Shown one piece after another: positions 24,478-32,930 of a stretch of 64,000 nucleotides of DNA. Made by a program: the position numbers and the translations under genes. The stretch's first letter is position 1, and each line of letters starts with the position of its first letter. The stretch lies in assembly GCA_049334165.1 (NCBI GenBank), contig JBEGHD010000005.1, one strand, 5' to 3'. The notes under the pieces were generated by a model. That model was not told where the DNA came from. It did no database searches and was given only the letters and a program-made list of their open reading frames with translations. This DNA is from JBEGHD01 sp049334165 (GTDB taxonomy: Bacteria; Bacteroidota; Bacteroidia; Flavobacteriales_D; Sanyastnellaceae).

Positions 24478-25542
24478 GTGAAAAGGGAAAGCAAAAAAGT
24501 TTTGGTAGCTCCTCTCAACTGGGGACTTGGTCATGCCACACGGTGCGTGCCGATCATCAACTGCCTCGTGAATTTAGAGCTAGAGGTGATTCTCGCTGCC
24601 AGTGGACGCTCTGCCGACTTTTTGCGAATCACCTTTCCGGATTTGGAGTTGATTGACTTTCCGGACTACGGAATGACGCACCCAGTAAAGGGAAGCTTTG
24701 CCTGGCATTTAATCAAGAAGAGCGGTGCTGTTTTTAGATCTATCAGGGAAGAAAATGAAGTACTCAAAAAGATGGTGAAAGAACACCAAATCGATGCAGT
24801 GATCAGCGACAATCGCTATGGGCTTCATCACCCTGAAATTCCCACTGTGTTGATTACCCACCAATTAAACATCCAGGCTCCGCTGCCACTTCGCGGTTGG
24901 CTCAGAAAAATTGTGAGAGGCTTTGTAAAGAATTTCAATGAATGCTGGGTGCCCGATTTTGAGGGATCTCCAAATTTGTCGGGCAAGCTTTCGCATGGAA
25001 AAGGTATTCCCGAAAACGTTCGATTTGTCGGACCACTGAGTAGGTTTTCTGATAGCGAGTCTGAGCAGAAAGAGGAAGAAGCTCCGATCGATTACCTCGC
25101 TTTGATTTCTGGCCCTGAGCCGCAAAGGACACATTTCGAAAAAGAGGTTTTCAAAGAGTTTCTTGGGCTGGAAGGTAAAAGAGTTTTGATTTGTGGAAAA
25201 CCAGATAGTGAGGGAAAGTCGAAAGAGTCAGGCATTGAGCAAATCAACTACCTCGGTGGCCTTGAGTTGGAATCGTTTCTGCGAAGGTCGAAGGTGATCA
25301 CTTGCCGACCGGGTTATTCTACTTTAATGGACTTGTTTGCTTTAGGTAAAGGAGCGGTTTTGATTCCAACGCCAGGTCAAACGGAGCAGAAATATTTGGC
25401 AAAGCACTGGTCGAAATTTTGCGAAGTTCAGGATCAGAAGTCGATGGATTTAAAAAAGGCAACTGAGGTGAGGCCATTTCCCAAACAGGAAATTCCATCT
25501 TTGCAAAAGCAGATTGAAAACTGGTTGGAGAGGGCATTTTAA
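24478..25542 (+). CDS. GT-B glycosyltransferase, MurG/UGT-like
   Basis: 354 residues with a GTG start. The N-terminal motif APLNWGLGHATRCVPI is the hallmark of a Bacteroidota family of GT28-like transferases; the C-terminal half has LISGPEPQRTHFE and the donor-binding segment VITCRPGYSTLMDLFALGKGAVLIPTPGQTEQ, as in MurG and UDP-glucuronosyltransferases. Acceptor and donor are unknown. It stands alone between divergent trmB and tadA (22 bases downstream). GTG is supported because the Rossmann strand begins six codons later. Confidence 0.87.
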   Translation: MKRESKKVLVAPLNWGLGHATRCVPIINCLVNLELEVILAASGRSADFLRITFPDLELIDFPDYGMTHPVKGSFAWHLIKKSGAVFRSIREENEVLKKMVKEHQIDAVISDNRYGLHHPEIPTVLITHQLNIQAPLPLRGWLRKIVRGFVKNFNECWVPDFEGSPNLSGKLSHGKGIPENVRFVGPLSRFSDSESEQKEEEAPIDYLALISGPEPQRTHFEKEVFKEFLGLEGKRVLICGKPDSEGKSKESGIEQINYLGGLELESFLRRSKVITCRPGYSTLMDLFALGKGAVLIPTPGQTEQKYLAKHWSKFCEVQDQKSMDLKKATEVRPFPKQEIPSLQKQIENWLERAF

Positions 25543-25564
25543 AAAAAATTAAAGTAGGAGAAAG

Positions 25565-26020
25565 ATGCTGGAAAAACCCACAGATGAGCATTTCATGAAA
25601 ATGGCTTTGAAAGAAGCCGAAGCGGCACTGGCAATGGACGAAATCCCTGTTGGCGCTGTCATAACTATCGGAGGGCAAATCATCGCCCGTGCTCACAACT
25701 ACACCGAGCGACTTCACGATTTTACAGCCCATGCTGAGATGCAAGCGTTCACCGCAGCCTCCGAATTTCTAAATGGAAAGTACCTCGACAAATGCACGCT
25801 TTACGTTACACTCGAACCTTGCGTGATGTGTGCCGGAGCGGCTTTCTGGACGCGAGTTGGACGAATTGTCTTTGGAGCTCACGATGAAAAAAGAGGTTTC
25901 CTAACTGCCGCGGGTAAAGATGTACTTCACCCAAAAACAAAGTGGAGTGGAGGATTGATGGAAGAAGAATGCAGGACCTTGATACTGGATTTCTTCAAAA
26001 AGAAAAGAGACGGGCTATAA
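25565..26020 (+). CDS. tadA: tRNA-specific adenosine deaminase
   Basis: 151 residues, a cytidine/deoxycytidylate-deaminase-fold zinc enzyme. Zinc and catalytic residues: His56 and Glu58 (AHAEMQ), Cys86 and Cys89 (PCVMC). Deaminates A34 of tRNA-Arg(ACG) to inosine. ARAHNYTE, the substrate-loop motif, and TLEPCVMCAGA agree with TadA; a free-base deaminase of the same fold is the alternative. Its last 6 bases overlap the last 6 of the convergent MerR gene. Confidence 0.92.
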   Translation: MLEKPTDEHFMKMALKEAEAALAMDEIPVGAVITIGGQIIARAHNYTERLHDFTAHAEMQAFTAASEFLNGKYLDKCTLYVTLEPCVMCAGAAFWTRVGRIVFGAHDEKRGFLTAAGKDVLHPKTKWSGGLMEEECRTLILDFFKKKRDGL

Positions 26021-26350
26021 ATTCTCTTTCAGGTCAATTAGGAAAGCTTTAATCGACTTCAGCCTCTTCACAATCTCAGCTTGTTCGATCGTTTCTTCTT
26101 TGTTGTCGCGGAGTTTTTTGCGAGCACCTTCCAGGGTGAATCCGCGTTCTTTAACCAGGTGAAAAATTACATGAAAATTCTCCAGGTCTTTCGGTGTGAA
26201 GAGCCTGTTGCCTTTCTTGTTCTTTTTCGGTTTGATGATGTCAAACTCTTTTTCCCAAAATCGTATCAGCGAAGTGTTGACATCAAAAACCTCAGCCACC
26301 TCACTGATGGAGTAGTATCTTTTCTCGACTTCTTTCTCTTTGTAGGGCAT
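26015..26350 (-). CDS. Short MerR-family regulator
   Basis: 111 residues. An N-terminal winged helix-turn-helix (YSISEVAEVFDVNTSLIRFWEKEF) and the MerR wing (NRLFTPKDLENFHVI), then a helix FTLEGARKKLRDN and a short C-terminal helix. No effector domain or metal-binding cysteines, so the signal is unknown. Proteins of this short form are widespread in Bacteroidota near the M23 peptidase, as here (113 bases behind it). Converges with tadA. Confidence 0.92.
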   Translation of the reverse strand: MPYKEKEVEKRYYSISEVAEVFDVNTSLIRFWEKEFDIIKPKKNKKGNRLFTPKDLENFHVIFHLVKERGFTLEGARKKLRDNKEETIEQAEIVKRLKSIKAFLIDLKENL

Positions 26351-26382
26351 GAGTTGCTCGTGGCTTTTGAACTAACAAATAT

Positions 26383-26420
26383 CAAAAAAATAGGGCCTCC
26401 TTTTAGAAGACCCTGTTTTT
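26383..26420 (-). terminator. Terminator after the M23 peptidase gene
   Basis: AGGG (26392-26395) / CCCT (26411-26414) with CT/AG pairs inside, flanked by A and T tracts; on the minus strand the stem is followed by ATTTTTTTG. Confidence 0.65.
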
Positions 26421-26463
26421 TGAAAATTATTTTGTAGTTCGAAAACTGATTTTCAACAAATCT

Positions 26464-27435
26464 TTAATCCAGCGACTGATTCGCTTCAGAGGCCTTCTTC
26501 AGCAGCTTTTCGTACTGCTCAGGAGTGAGATCGTTGAAGAAATAGTAGCCTGGATTTACACGCTCACCGTCTTTGCGCACTTCGTAGTGCAGGTGAGAAC
26601 CGACTGATGTTCCGGTGTTGCCGACAAGTCCGATCACCTGTCCGCGTTTTACTTTTTGACCTCTTCTCACTTTTGGTTCACTCATGTGTGCGTAAAGCGT
26701 TTCATAGCCGTAGCCATGGCGAATGATCACGTGTTTTCCAAACCCGGTTCTGTCGTACTGTACATCTTCTACAACTCCATCACCTGTGGCGTAAATCTCT
26801 GTTCCTGTTCCGGCTGAAAAGTCGAGCCCGTAGTGCATTTTTGGGATTTTGTAAATCGGGTGAATTCTTCGGCCGTAGCCCGATGCCACTCTTCGAAGAT
26901 CTTCGTTCCGCACAGGCTGAATTGCCGGAATCGAAGAAAGCATTTCTGTTTTCTTCTGAGCCATCTCAAAAACTTCCTCAAGCGATTTCGATTGAGCTAC
27001 TAGCTGTCGCTGAAGTTTTGAAATGCGCTTTTTCGTTTCTACAATTTCGTCACTGTTGTCGTAACCTTTGAGTTTTTTGTATCTGTCAACCCCACCAATA
27101 CCAGGCTTTCGAAGGTGTGCCGGATAGCGATCTGCCCCAAAAATATTTCGGTAAACGTCATCGTCTTTTTGTCGAAGGTCGGTTGCGAAGCTGTTGAGCG
27201 TATCGAGCTCTGCATTCATTACCTCGATTTGATTGTTCAAAAACTGGACTTCTCTGCGGAGAGCCACTTCTTTTGGACTTTCGAAAAGAGCATTGAATGC
27301 GGTAATGGAAATTGTCGAAATCAGAGCGAAGACTGCCAGGTACTTTAATGCGATTAGCAAGCGGTCTTTAAAAGTGCGCTCTACCTTGTCGTAAGTAAGT
27401 GTATGTGGGTTGTACTTATACTTCGCTTTCGCCAT
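26464..27435 (-). CDS. Membrane-anchored M23 metallopeptidase (LytM domain)
   Basis: 323 residues: membrane segment at ~26-47, coiled coil ~55-165, LytM/M23 domain ~195-300. Zinc ligands His201 and Asp205 (HYGLD) and His283 (HLHYE); His250 in YAHM and His281 complete the active site, so it should be catalytically active, unlike EnvC-type activators. It would cut peptidoglycan cross-bridges during growth or division. The start lies 16 bases after the palindrome at 27451-27467, shared with the divergent alaS. Confidence 0.93.
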   Translation of the reverse strand: MAKAKYKYNPHTLTYDKVERTFKDRLLIALKYLAVFALISTISITAFNALFESPKEVALRREVQFLNNQIEVMNAELDTLNSFATDLRQKDDDVYRNIFGADRYPAHLRKPGIGGVDRYKKLKGYDNSDEIVETKKRISKLQRQLVAQSKSLEEVFEMAQKKTEMLSSIPAIQPVRNEDLRRVASGYGRRIHPIYKIPKMHYGLDFSAGTGTEIYATGDGVVEDVQYDRTGFGKHVIIRHGYGYETLYAHMSEPKVRRGQKVKRGQVIGLVGNTGTSVGSHLHYEVRKDGERVNPGYYFFNDLTPEQYEKLLKKASEANQSLD

Positions 27436-27450
27436 ATTTTAAAGGTTATA

Positions 27451-27467
27451 CCTTCGAATTTCGAAGG
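27451..27467. promoter_or_regulatory. Palindrome between M23 peptidase and alaS
   Basis: CCTTCGAA-T-TTCGAAGG, perfect 8-base arms around one base, 16 bases before the peptidase ATG and 23 bases before the alaS -7 box. Placed to control either gene. Confidence 0.5.
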
Positions 27468-27489
27468 GGTAAAATTATCCAAAATCAGC

Positions 27490-27497
27490 TACATTTG
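27490..27497 (+). promoter_or_regulatory. -7 box of alaS
   Basis: TACATTTG, exact match; predicted start near 27503 and a leader of about 75 bases. No clear -33 TTG. Confidence 0.6.
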
Positions 27498-27577
27498 CAA
27501 TCGCCCGAACCGGGCCACTACTATTTAACGGATTTTAACCTAAACAGGTTTACGAAACGCAAAACGCTCTCAATTCC

Positions 27578-30190
27578 ATGACATCCAGAGATATCAGAAA
27601 GACTTTCTTAGATTTTTTCGAATCAAAAGGACACTCGATTGTTCCTTCGGCTCCGATGGTAATTAAAGACGATCCAACACTGATGTTCACCAATGCCGGA
27701 ATGAATCAGTTTAAGGATGTAATTCTAGGTAACGTAGAGCCTAAAAGTCAGCGTGTTGTCGATTCTCAGAAATGTCTTCGCGTTTCTGGAAAACACAACG
27801 ATCTCGAAGAGGTGGGAGTGGACACCTATCACCACACCATGTTTGAGATGTTGGGAAATTGGAGCTTTGGAGACTACTTCAAAAAAGAAGCAATTGAATG
27901 GGCGTGGGAACTACTGACGGATGTTTACAAAATCGATAAAGATCGCTTGTACGTCACCGTTTTCGAGGGGGATGATTTCGATGGGTTGCCGAGAGATGAG
28001 GAGGCGGAAAAGATATGGCTCGACATTGTTCCAAAAGACCGCATACTCTCAGGAGATAAAAAGGACAACTTTTGGGAAATGGGCGATACGGGACCTTGTG
28101 GACCAGCATCGGAGATTCATGTGGATTTGCGCAGCGATGAGGAAAGAAAAAAAGTTGATGCAAAAACACTGGTGAACCAGGATCATCCGCAGGTGATCGA
28201 AATTTGGAACCTGGTTTTCATGGAAAAGAGCCGGAAGGCTGATGGCTCATTGGTGAACCTTCCGGCAAAACACATCGATACCGGGATGGGTTTTGAGCGC
28301 CTGGCTGTTGCTCTTCAGGATAAAAAATCGAACTACGACACTGATATCTTTACTCCGCTCATCGAGGCGATTGAAAAAATCTCATCGAAAAAATACGGCC
28401 GTTCGGATAGTAAACAAGATGTGGCTTTCAGAGTAATCAGTGATCACGTGAGGGCAGTTGCTTTTGCAGTTGCAGATGGCCAAATGCCTTCGAACACTGG
28501 AGCGGGTTATGTAATTCGTAGGATCTTGCGAAGAGCAATCCGCTATGGCTACAGCTACCTGGGAATGAAAGAGCCGTTTATCTACAAGTTGGTTGACGTC
28601 CTTGAACGTCAAATGGGAGAGTTTTTCCCAGAGCTGAATTCACAGAAAAAACTGGTTGAAAAAGCAATTAAGGAAGAGGAGGAGAGTTTTCTCCGCACAC
28701 TCGACAAAGGAATTGATCGTCTCGAGCAACTCATCGCTTCAACTAGAGGTAAGCAGCTCGATGGAAAAGCGGTTTTCGAACTTTACGATACTTATGGGTT
28801 TCCGGTAGACCTCACAGCTCTGATTGCAGCTGAATCGGGAATGGAAATCGATCAGAAAGCGTTTGAAAAACACCTGGAAGAGCAAAAAGATCGTTCTCGT
28901 GCGGCAACGAAGATTGAGGCTGGCGACTGGGTAGTGGTTCGACCGGATGAAAAAGAAGACTTCGTTGGCTACGACCAGCTTTCATCAGAAGTGAATATAA
29001 CGCGCTACAGGGAAGTGAAAGCGAAAAAGAAAACGAGCTACCAGCTGGTTTTCGATCGCACTCCTTTTTACGCTGAAGGAGGTGGTCAGATTGGCGATGC
29101 TGGAGTTATCCAAAATGAAAAAGAGACGATCCGAATTGTCGACACTAAGAAGGAAAATAACCTGATTATTCATTTTGCTGAAAAGCTTCCGAAAAATCCC
29201 GAAGCTACATTTCAGGCTACAGTAGATCGTCAACGTAGAAATGAAACGGCAAGGAATCACACAGCTACACACCTGCTTCACCAGGCACTTAGAGAAGTCC
29301 TCGGTGATCACGTGGAGCAGAAAGGTTCTTTGGTTCACCCTGACTACCTGAGATTCGACTTCTCTCACTTTTCTAAGGTGACAGATGAGGAGCTGGATAA
29401 AGTTGAGCAATTGGTAAATCGCAGAATTCGTGAGAATCACGATAAAGATGAGTATCGCGCAGTACCCATAGAAGAGGCGAAGGAAATGGGCGCGATGATG
29501 CTTTTTGGAGAAAAATACGGTGACCTTGTTCGAGTGATTGGCTTTGGCGAGTCAAGAGAACTCTGTGGAGGTACACACCTTCCAGCAACCGGAAACATCG
29601 GCTTCTTCAAAATCACTAATGAAACTTCTGTGGCTTCAGGAATCCGAAGAGTGGAGGCCGTTACTGGAGAACGCGCTGATGAATTTGTGAAAGATCACGA
29701 GAAGACATTGAATGAACTCAAGCAGATGATCAAAGGTAGCAACGATCTTCCAAAAGCCGTTAGCGATCTGATTTCGAAGAATGAGGAGCTTACTAAAACG
29801 ATCGAAAAGCTAAACAGGGAGAAAGCGAAGAATCTGAAAGGTGAGTTGCAAAATGAATTCGAAGAGCTGTCTGGGGTGAAGTTCTTGTCGAAGAAAATCG
29901 ACCTATCTCCGGCAGACGTAAAAGATTTGGTGTTTCAGTTGAAAAACGAGCGTCAGGAAAACCTCTTTGTAATTTTTGGAACGGAGCAAGATGGAAAGGC
30001 GCTGCTCACTTGTGGGATTTCGGAGAACCTTGTAAAAGAAAAAGGCCTGCACGCGGGCAACATTGTCCGCGAGCTGGCCAAAGAGATTCAGGGAGGTGGA
30101 GGTGGCCAACCATTTTTTGCCACTGCCGGAGGTAAAAATCCGGAAGGGTTGGCCTCCGCCCTGAGTAAAGCTAAACAGTATTTAAGCTAG
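27578..30190 (+). CDS. alaS: Alanyl-tRNA synthetase
   Basis: 870 residues, normal length. Class II catalytic core (~1-350) with motif 1-3 regions (MFTNAGMNQFKDV, DNFWEMGDTGPCGP), tRNA-recognition helices, the editing domain with zinc ligands in HTATHLLH and CGGTHLPATG, a coiled-coil linker (~700-760) and the C-Ala domain ending GGGGGQPFFATAGGKNP. Attaches Ala to tRNA-Ala and hydrolyses Ser-tRNA-Ala. The last 9 bases overlap the end of the convergent gene. Confidence 0.98.
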   Translation: MTSRDIRKTFLDFFESKGHSIVPSAPMVIKDDPTLMFTNAGMNQFKDVILGNVEPKSQRVVDSQKCLRVSGKHNDLEEVGVDTYHHTMFEMLGNWSFGDYFKKEAIEWAWELLTDVYKIDKDRLYVTVFEGDDFDGLPRDEEAEKIWLDIVPKDRILSGDKKDNFWEMGDTGPCGPASEIHVDLRSDEERKKVDAKTLVNQDHPQVIEIWNLVFMEKSRKADGSLVNLPAKHIDTGMGFERLAVALQDKKSNYDTDIFTPLIEAIEKISSKKYGRSDSKQDVAFRVISDHVRAVAFAVADGQMPSNTGAGYVIRRILRRAIRYGYSYLGMKEPFIYKLVDVLERQMGEFFPELNSQKKLVEKAIKEEEESFLRTLDKGIDRLEQLIASTRGKQLDGKAVFELYDTYGFPVDLTALIAAESGMEIDQKAFEKHLEEQKDRSRAATKIEAGDWVVVRPDEKEDFVGYDQLSSEVNITRYREVKAKKKTSYQLVFDRTPFYAEGGGQIGDAGVIQNEKETIRIVDTKKENNLIIHFAEKLPKNPEATFQATVDRQRRNETARNHTATHLLHQALREVLGDHVEQKGSLVHPDYLRFDFSHFSKVTDEELDKVEQLVNRRIRENHDKDEYRAVPIEEAKEMGAMMLFGEKYGDLVRVIGFGESRELCGGTHLPATGNIGFFKITNETSVASGIRRVEAVTGERADEFVKDHEKTLNELKQMIKGSNDLPKAVSDLISKNEELTKTIEKLNREKAKNLKGELQNEFEELSGVKFLSKKIDLSPADVKDLVFQLKNERQENLFVIFGTEQDGKALLTCGISENLVKEKGLHAGNIVRELAKEIQGGGGGQPFFATAGGKNPEGLASALSKAKQYLS

Positions 30191-30616
30191 TTGTTGCGAG
30201 TGTCTTAATTTCAAGTCTTCGATCGGCTTTCCGTAAACAGGGCCTTCGTATTCTTCTTCGTACGACAACCCGAGGTTGAACATGTAGAAGATGTTGAAAA
30301 GCACTACAAGGAAGTAGTCGACTTTCTGAAACTTACCGAAGCTTTGTGCAACTTCGATCAAAAGCTTGAAACCAAAGAAAACATTGAATACCGGAATCAG
30401 GAAGTACAAAATGTGCTTGTCCGGGCGGCCTACCATTCTTAGAGCAGCAATCAAATCGTAAATTGGAATAAATGCTGCTAGTGCTGGTTGATCAGCTTTT
30501 GCGAACAACTTCCACTTGGCAACTACTCCAATTAGAAGCATGAAAATGATGAGAAGAACCCCGCCTGGTCCTACGGTATTTATAAATGCGTTGTAAATGT
30601 TACTTAAAGTCTCCAT
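30182..30616 (-). CDS. Small multi-spanning membrane protein (DUF5684-like)
   Basis: 144 residues with membrane segments at about 16-36, 44-62, 70-92 and 97-115; the stretch LAAFIPIYDLIAALRMVGRP is the DUF5684/signal-peptidase-associated motif of Bacteroidota. The C-terminal tail is cytoplasmic and charged (YEEEYEGPVYGKPIEDLKL). In this phylum such segments are found next to or fused with signal peptidase I, but no peptidase domain is present here. Function unknown. Confidence 0.78.
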   Translation of the reverse strand: METLSNIYNAFINTVGPGGVLLIIFMLLIGVVAKWKLFAKADQPALAAFIPIYDLIAALRMVGRPDKHILYFLIPVFNVFFGFKLLIEVAQSFGKFQKVDYFLVVLFNIFYMFNLGLSYEEEYEGPVYGKPIEDLKLRHSQQLA

Positions 30617-30768
30617 GGCAAAATAATTTTAAAGGTTTGTATCGGCTTAGAAGTCAGTATCTTTTGATTCTACTAATAAGACGAGGCCAAATTATTTGGG
30701 TTGCCTGTGGAAATGTAACCTTGACTTTGAGCTTGCGTAAAGAAAGGGTTTTATCCGGGTAAAAAGAT

Positions 30769-31941
30769 CTAAGTCAAAGACGGCTGAGCGTAAGCGTTGA
30801 CGTCCTCTGCATCGATTTTCTTGGGGCACAAAATGATGAGTCTTTCAATCACATTTCTGAACTCACGAATATTACCTGTCCACTTGCCTTTTTGAAGCTC
30901 CTCAATAGCCTTTTTAGAAATTTCTTTTGGGGCAATGCCATACTCTTTGCAAATCTGATCAATAAAAAAATCGGCTAATAAGGGGATATCTTCTTTTCTT
31001 TCCCTCAAGGCCGGAACCTGAATCAAAATCACGCTCAGGCGGTGGTAGAGGTCTTCGCGGAAGTTTCCTTCTTCGATTTCTTTCTTTACGTTTTTGTTTG
31101 TAGCAGCCACTACTCGCACATCCACTTTGATGTCTTTGTCGCCTCCAACACGGCTGATCTTGTTTTCCTGCAAAGCACGAAGCACCTTGGCCTGAGCCGG
31201 CAAACTCATGTCGCCTATTTCGTCCAGAAAAAGAGTTCCGCCATTCGCTTGCTCAAACTTGCCTTTGCGCTGTTTTACTGCAGAAGTAAAAGCGCCTTTT
31301 TCGTGTCCAAAAAGTTCACTTTCGATAAGCTCTGATGGAATGGCTGCGCAGTTGACTTCGATAAACGGACTTTTTGCACGGCTACTTTTTTCGTGAAGCT
31401 GGCGCGCAACGAGTTCTTTTCCGGTTCCGTTTTCTCCAGTGATCATCACACGGGCATCGGTGGGAGCAACTGTTTCGATCATTTCTTTGATCTTCATGAT
31501 TGGCTCAGATTCGCCAATAATGCTCGATGAAAATTTCTTATTTACTTTCTGCCGTAACACCTTGGTTTCCTCAATAAGTGAAGATTGATCCAGTGCATTG
31601 CGGAGAGTAACCAAAATGCGATTGAGGTCGAGTGGTTTTTGGATGAAATCAAAAGCGCCTTTTTTCAATGCTTCCACGGCAGTTTCCACTGTTCCGTGTC
31701 CGGAGATCATGATGACAGGACTTTCAACATCCTTTTCCTTGAGTTTCTCGAGTACTTCGATGCCGTCCATTTTTGGCATTTTAATGTCGCAGAAAATGCA
31801 ATCATACTTCGTTTTTGTTGCCTTTGTGATGGCCGATGGCCCGTCTTCGGCATCGTCTACTTTGTAGTCTTCGTATTCGAGAATTTCCTTTAGCGAACTG
31901 CGAATAGCCGCTTCGTCATCTATGATCAGTATTTTGGACAT
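30769..31941 (-). CDS. Sigma-54-type response regulator lacking a DNA-binding domain
   Basis: 390 residues. Receiver (1-120, Asp52 in FCDIKMPKMDG), linker, then the AAA+ sigma-54 activation domain: Walker A GENGTGKE at 169-176, Walker B TLFLDEIGD, and the loop that contacts sigma-54 reads GAFTSA (216-221) instead of GAFTGA. The protein stops just after the AAA+ lid (NIREFRNVIERLII) and has no Fis-type helix-turn-helix, about 50 residues shorter than NtrC. It may act from solution, as some HTH-less activators do. Its own promoter has a strong inverted repeat. Confidence 0.92.
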   Translation of the reverse strand: MSKILIIDDEAAIRSSLKEILEYEDYKVDDAEDGPSAITKATKTKYDCIFCDIKMPKMDGIEVLEKLKEKDVESPVIMISGHGTVETAVEALKKGAFDFIQKPLDLNRILVTLRNALDQSSLIEETKVLRQKVNKKFSSSIIGESEPIMKIKEMIETVAPTDARVMITGENGTGKELVARQLHEKSSRAKSPFIEVNCAAIPSELIESELFGHEKGAFTSAVKQRKGKFEQANGGTLFLDEIGDMSLPAQAKVLRALQENKISRVGGDKDIKVDVRVVAATNKNVKKEIEEGNFREDLYHRLSVILIQVPALRERKEDIPLLADFFIDQICKEYGIAPKEISKKAIEELQKGKWTGNIREFRNVIERLIILCPKKIDAEDVNAYAQPSLT

Positions 31942-31960
31942 GTCCTTCTTTTGTTTGGTG

Positions 31961-31985
31961 ATTTTGACAGCTCGTTTGTCAAAAT
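31961..31985. promoter_or_regulatory. Inverted repeat at the start of the sigma-54-regulator transcript
   Basis: ATTTTGACA-GCTCGTT-TGTCAAAAT, perfect 9-base arms with a 7-base spacer. It begins right at the predicted transcript start (near 31987) on the minus strand, so it could be an operator or a 5' stem-loop. Confidence 0.5.
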
Positions 31986-31991
31986 TTATTC

Positions 31992-31999
31992 CAAAGATA
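31992..31999 (-). promoter_or_regulatory. -7 box of the sigma-54-type regulator gene
   Basis: TATCTTTG, exact match to TAnnTTTG, about 50 bases before the ATG at 31941 and immediately behind the ppx stop codon. Confidence 0.6.
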
Positions 32000-32000
32000 T

Positions 32001-32927
32001 TTATTCATACATCAATTCCGAGAGTGCACCTTCCTTTAGGGCAAAGGCCGAATGACGCAGGTTTTTGATTTTCAGTTTTCTCAATAAAAATCGAATGATG
32101 ATCAGTGAAAAAACAATCATCTCAGCTCGCATGGTAACCAGGCCGGGGAAATGGAGGCGCTCTTCGGTGGTTGTGGGTAAGAGCGTTTTGTAAAGCCAGT
32201 TGAAATCTTCTAGTGGGATAGCGTGGTGTTCGGACATCACATTCACTTCAGCGTTTGGGTTTTCTCGTGCCTCAATCATTTCAACCACCGAGTCGAAAGA
32301 ACCAGATGAACCGATCATCGAGTGGATATCAATTTCTCTGCATGCCTCGAAGAGAGGAGAAAGTTCGCTGTTGAGAGTGTTTTCCAGGTTTTGGATATCC
32401 TTTTGGCTCGTAGGATCCGAAGGTTTTAGGCGCTCCAGCAATCGACTAACTCCGAGGTCGAAGCTCTGTTTCCAAAGCACTCTTTCTTCCGTTGCCAAGA
32501 TAAGTTCGGTGCTACCTCCGCCAATATCAACGATGAGATCGACTTTGTCGCTGAGCCAATCGGTTTGTACCACTCCTTTATGAATAAGCTCAGCTTCGCG
32601 ATTCCCATCAATCACTTCTACTGAAATTCCGGTTGAGTCTTTCACGGCTTCAACAAACTCCTGCCCATTGGAAGAACTGCGAATGGCCGATGTCGCGAAA
32701 GCGTGATGCTTCTCAACTGACCATTCTTTCATGGTCTGAAGGTGGCTTTCCATCGCTTTGATTCCACGTTGAAAAGCAGCGTCAACGATCTTTGATTCGT
32801 TCATGCCGCCTTCACCGAGCTTCACGGCAATTTTGGTGTTGAAAACGTGCTTCCAGTCGCTACCGGTTTTTTCGGCAATTAGCAAATTGAAAGTGTTGGT
32901 GCCGAGATCAATAATCGCAAATCGCAT
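32001..32927 (-). CDS. ppx: Exopolyphosphatase / guanosine pentaphosphatase
   Basis: 308 residues, the short two-subdomain form of the Ppx/GppA actin-like ATPase fold. Phosphate loops IDLGTNTFNLLIAE (4-17) and DIGGGSTELILA; catalytic Glu region ESHL...AIRSSSNG. Hydrolyses terminal phosphate of polyphosphate and/or pppGpp. The C-terminal HD-like domain of E. coli Ppx is absent. It is the third gene behind an ABC-2 exporter, 3 bases after the permease. Confidence 0.92.
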   Translation of the reverse strand: MRFAIIDLGTNTFNLLIAEKTGSDWKHVFNTKIAVKLGEGGMNESKIVDAAFQRGIKAMESHLQTMKEWSVEKHHAFATSAIRSSSNGQEFVEAVKDSTGISVEVIDGNREAELIHKGVVQTDWLSDKVDLIVDIGGGSTELILATEERVLWKQSFDLGVSRLLERLKPSDPTSQKDIQNLENTLNSELSPLFEACREIDIHSMIGSSGSFDSVVEMIEARENPNAEVNVMSEHHAIPLEDFNWLYKTLLPTTTEERLHFPGLVTMRAEMIVFSLIIIRFLLRKLKIKNLRHSAFALKEGALSELMYE

Positions 32928-32930
32928 CGG

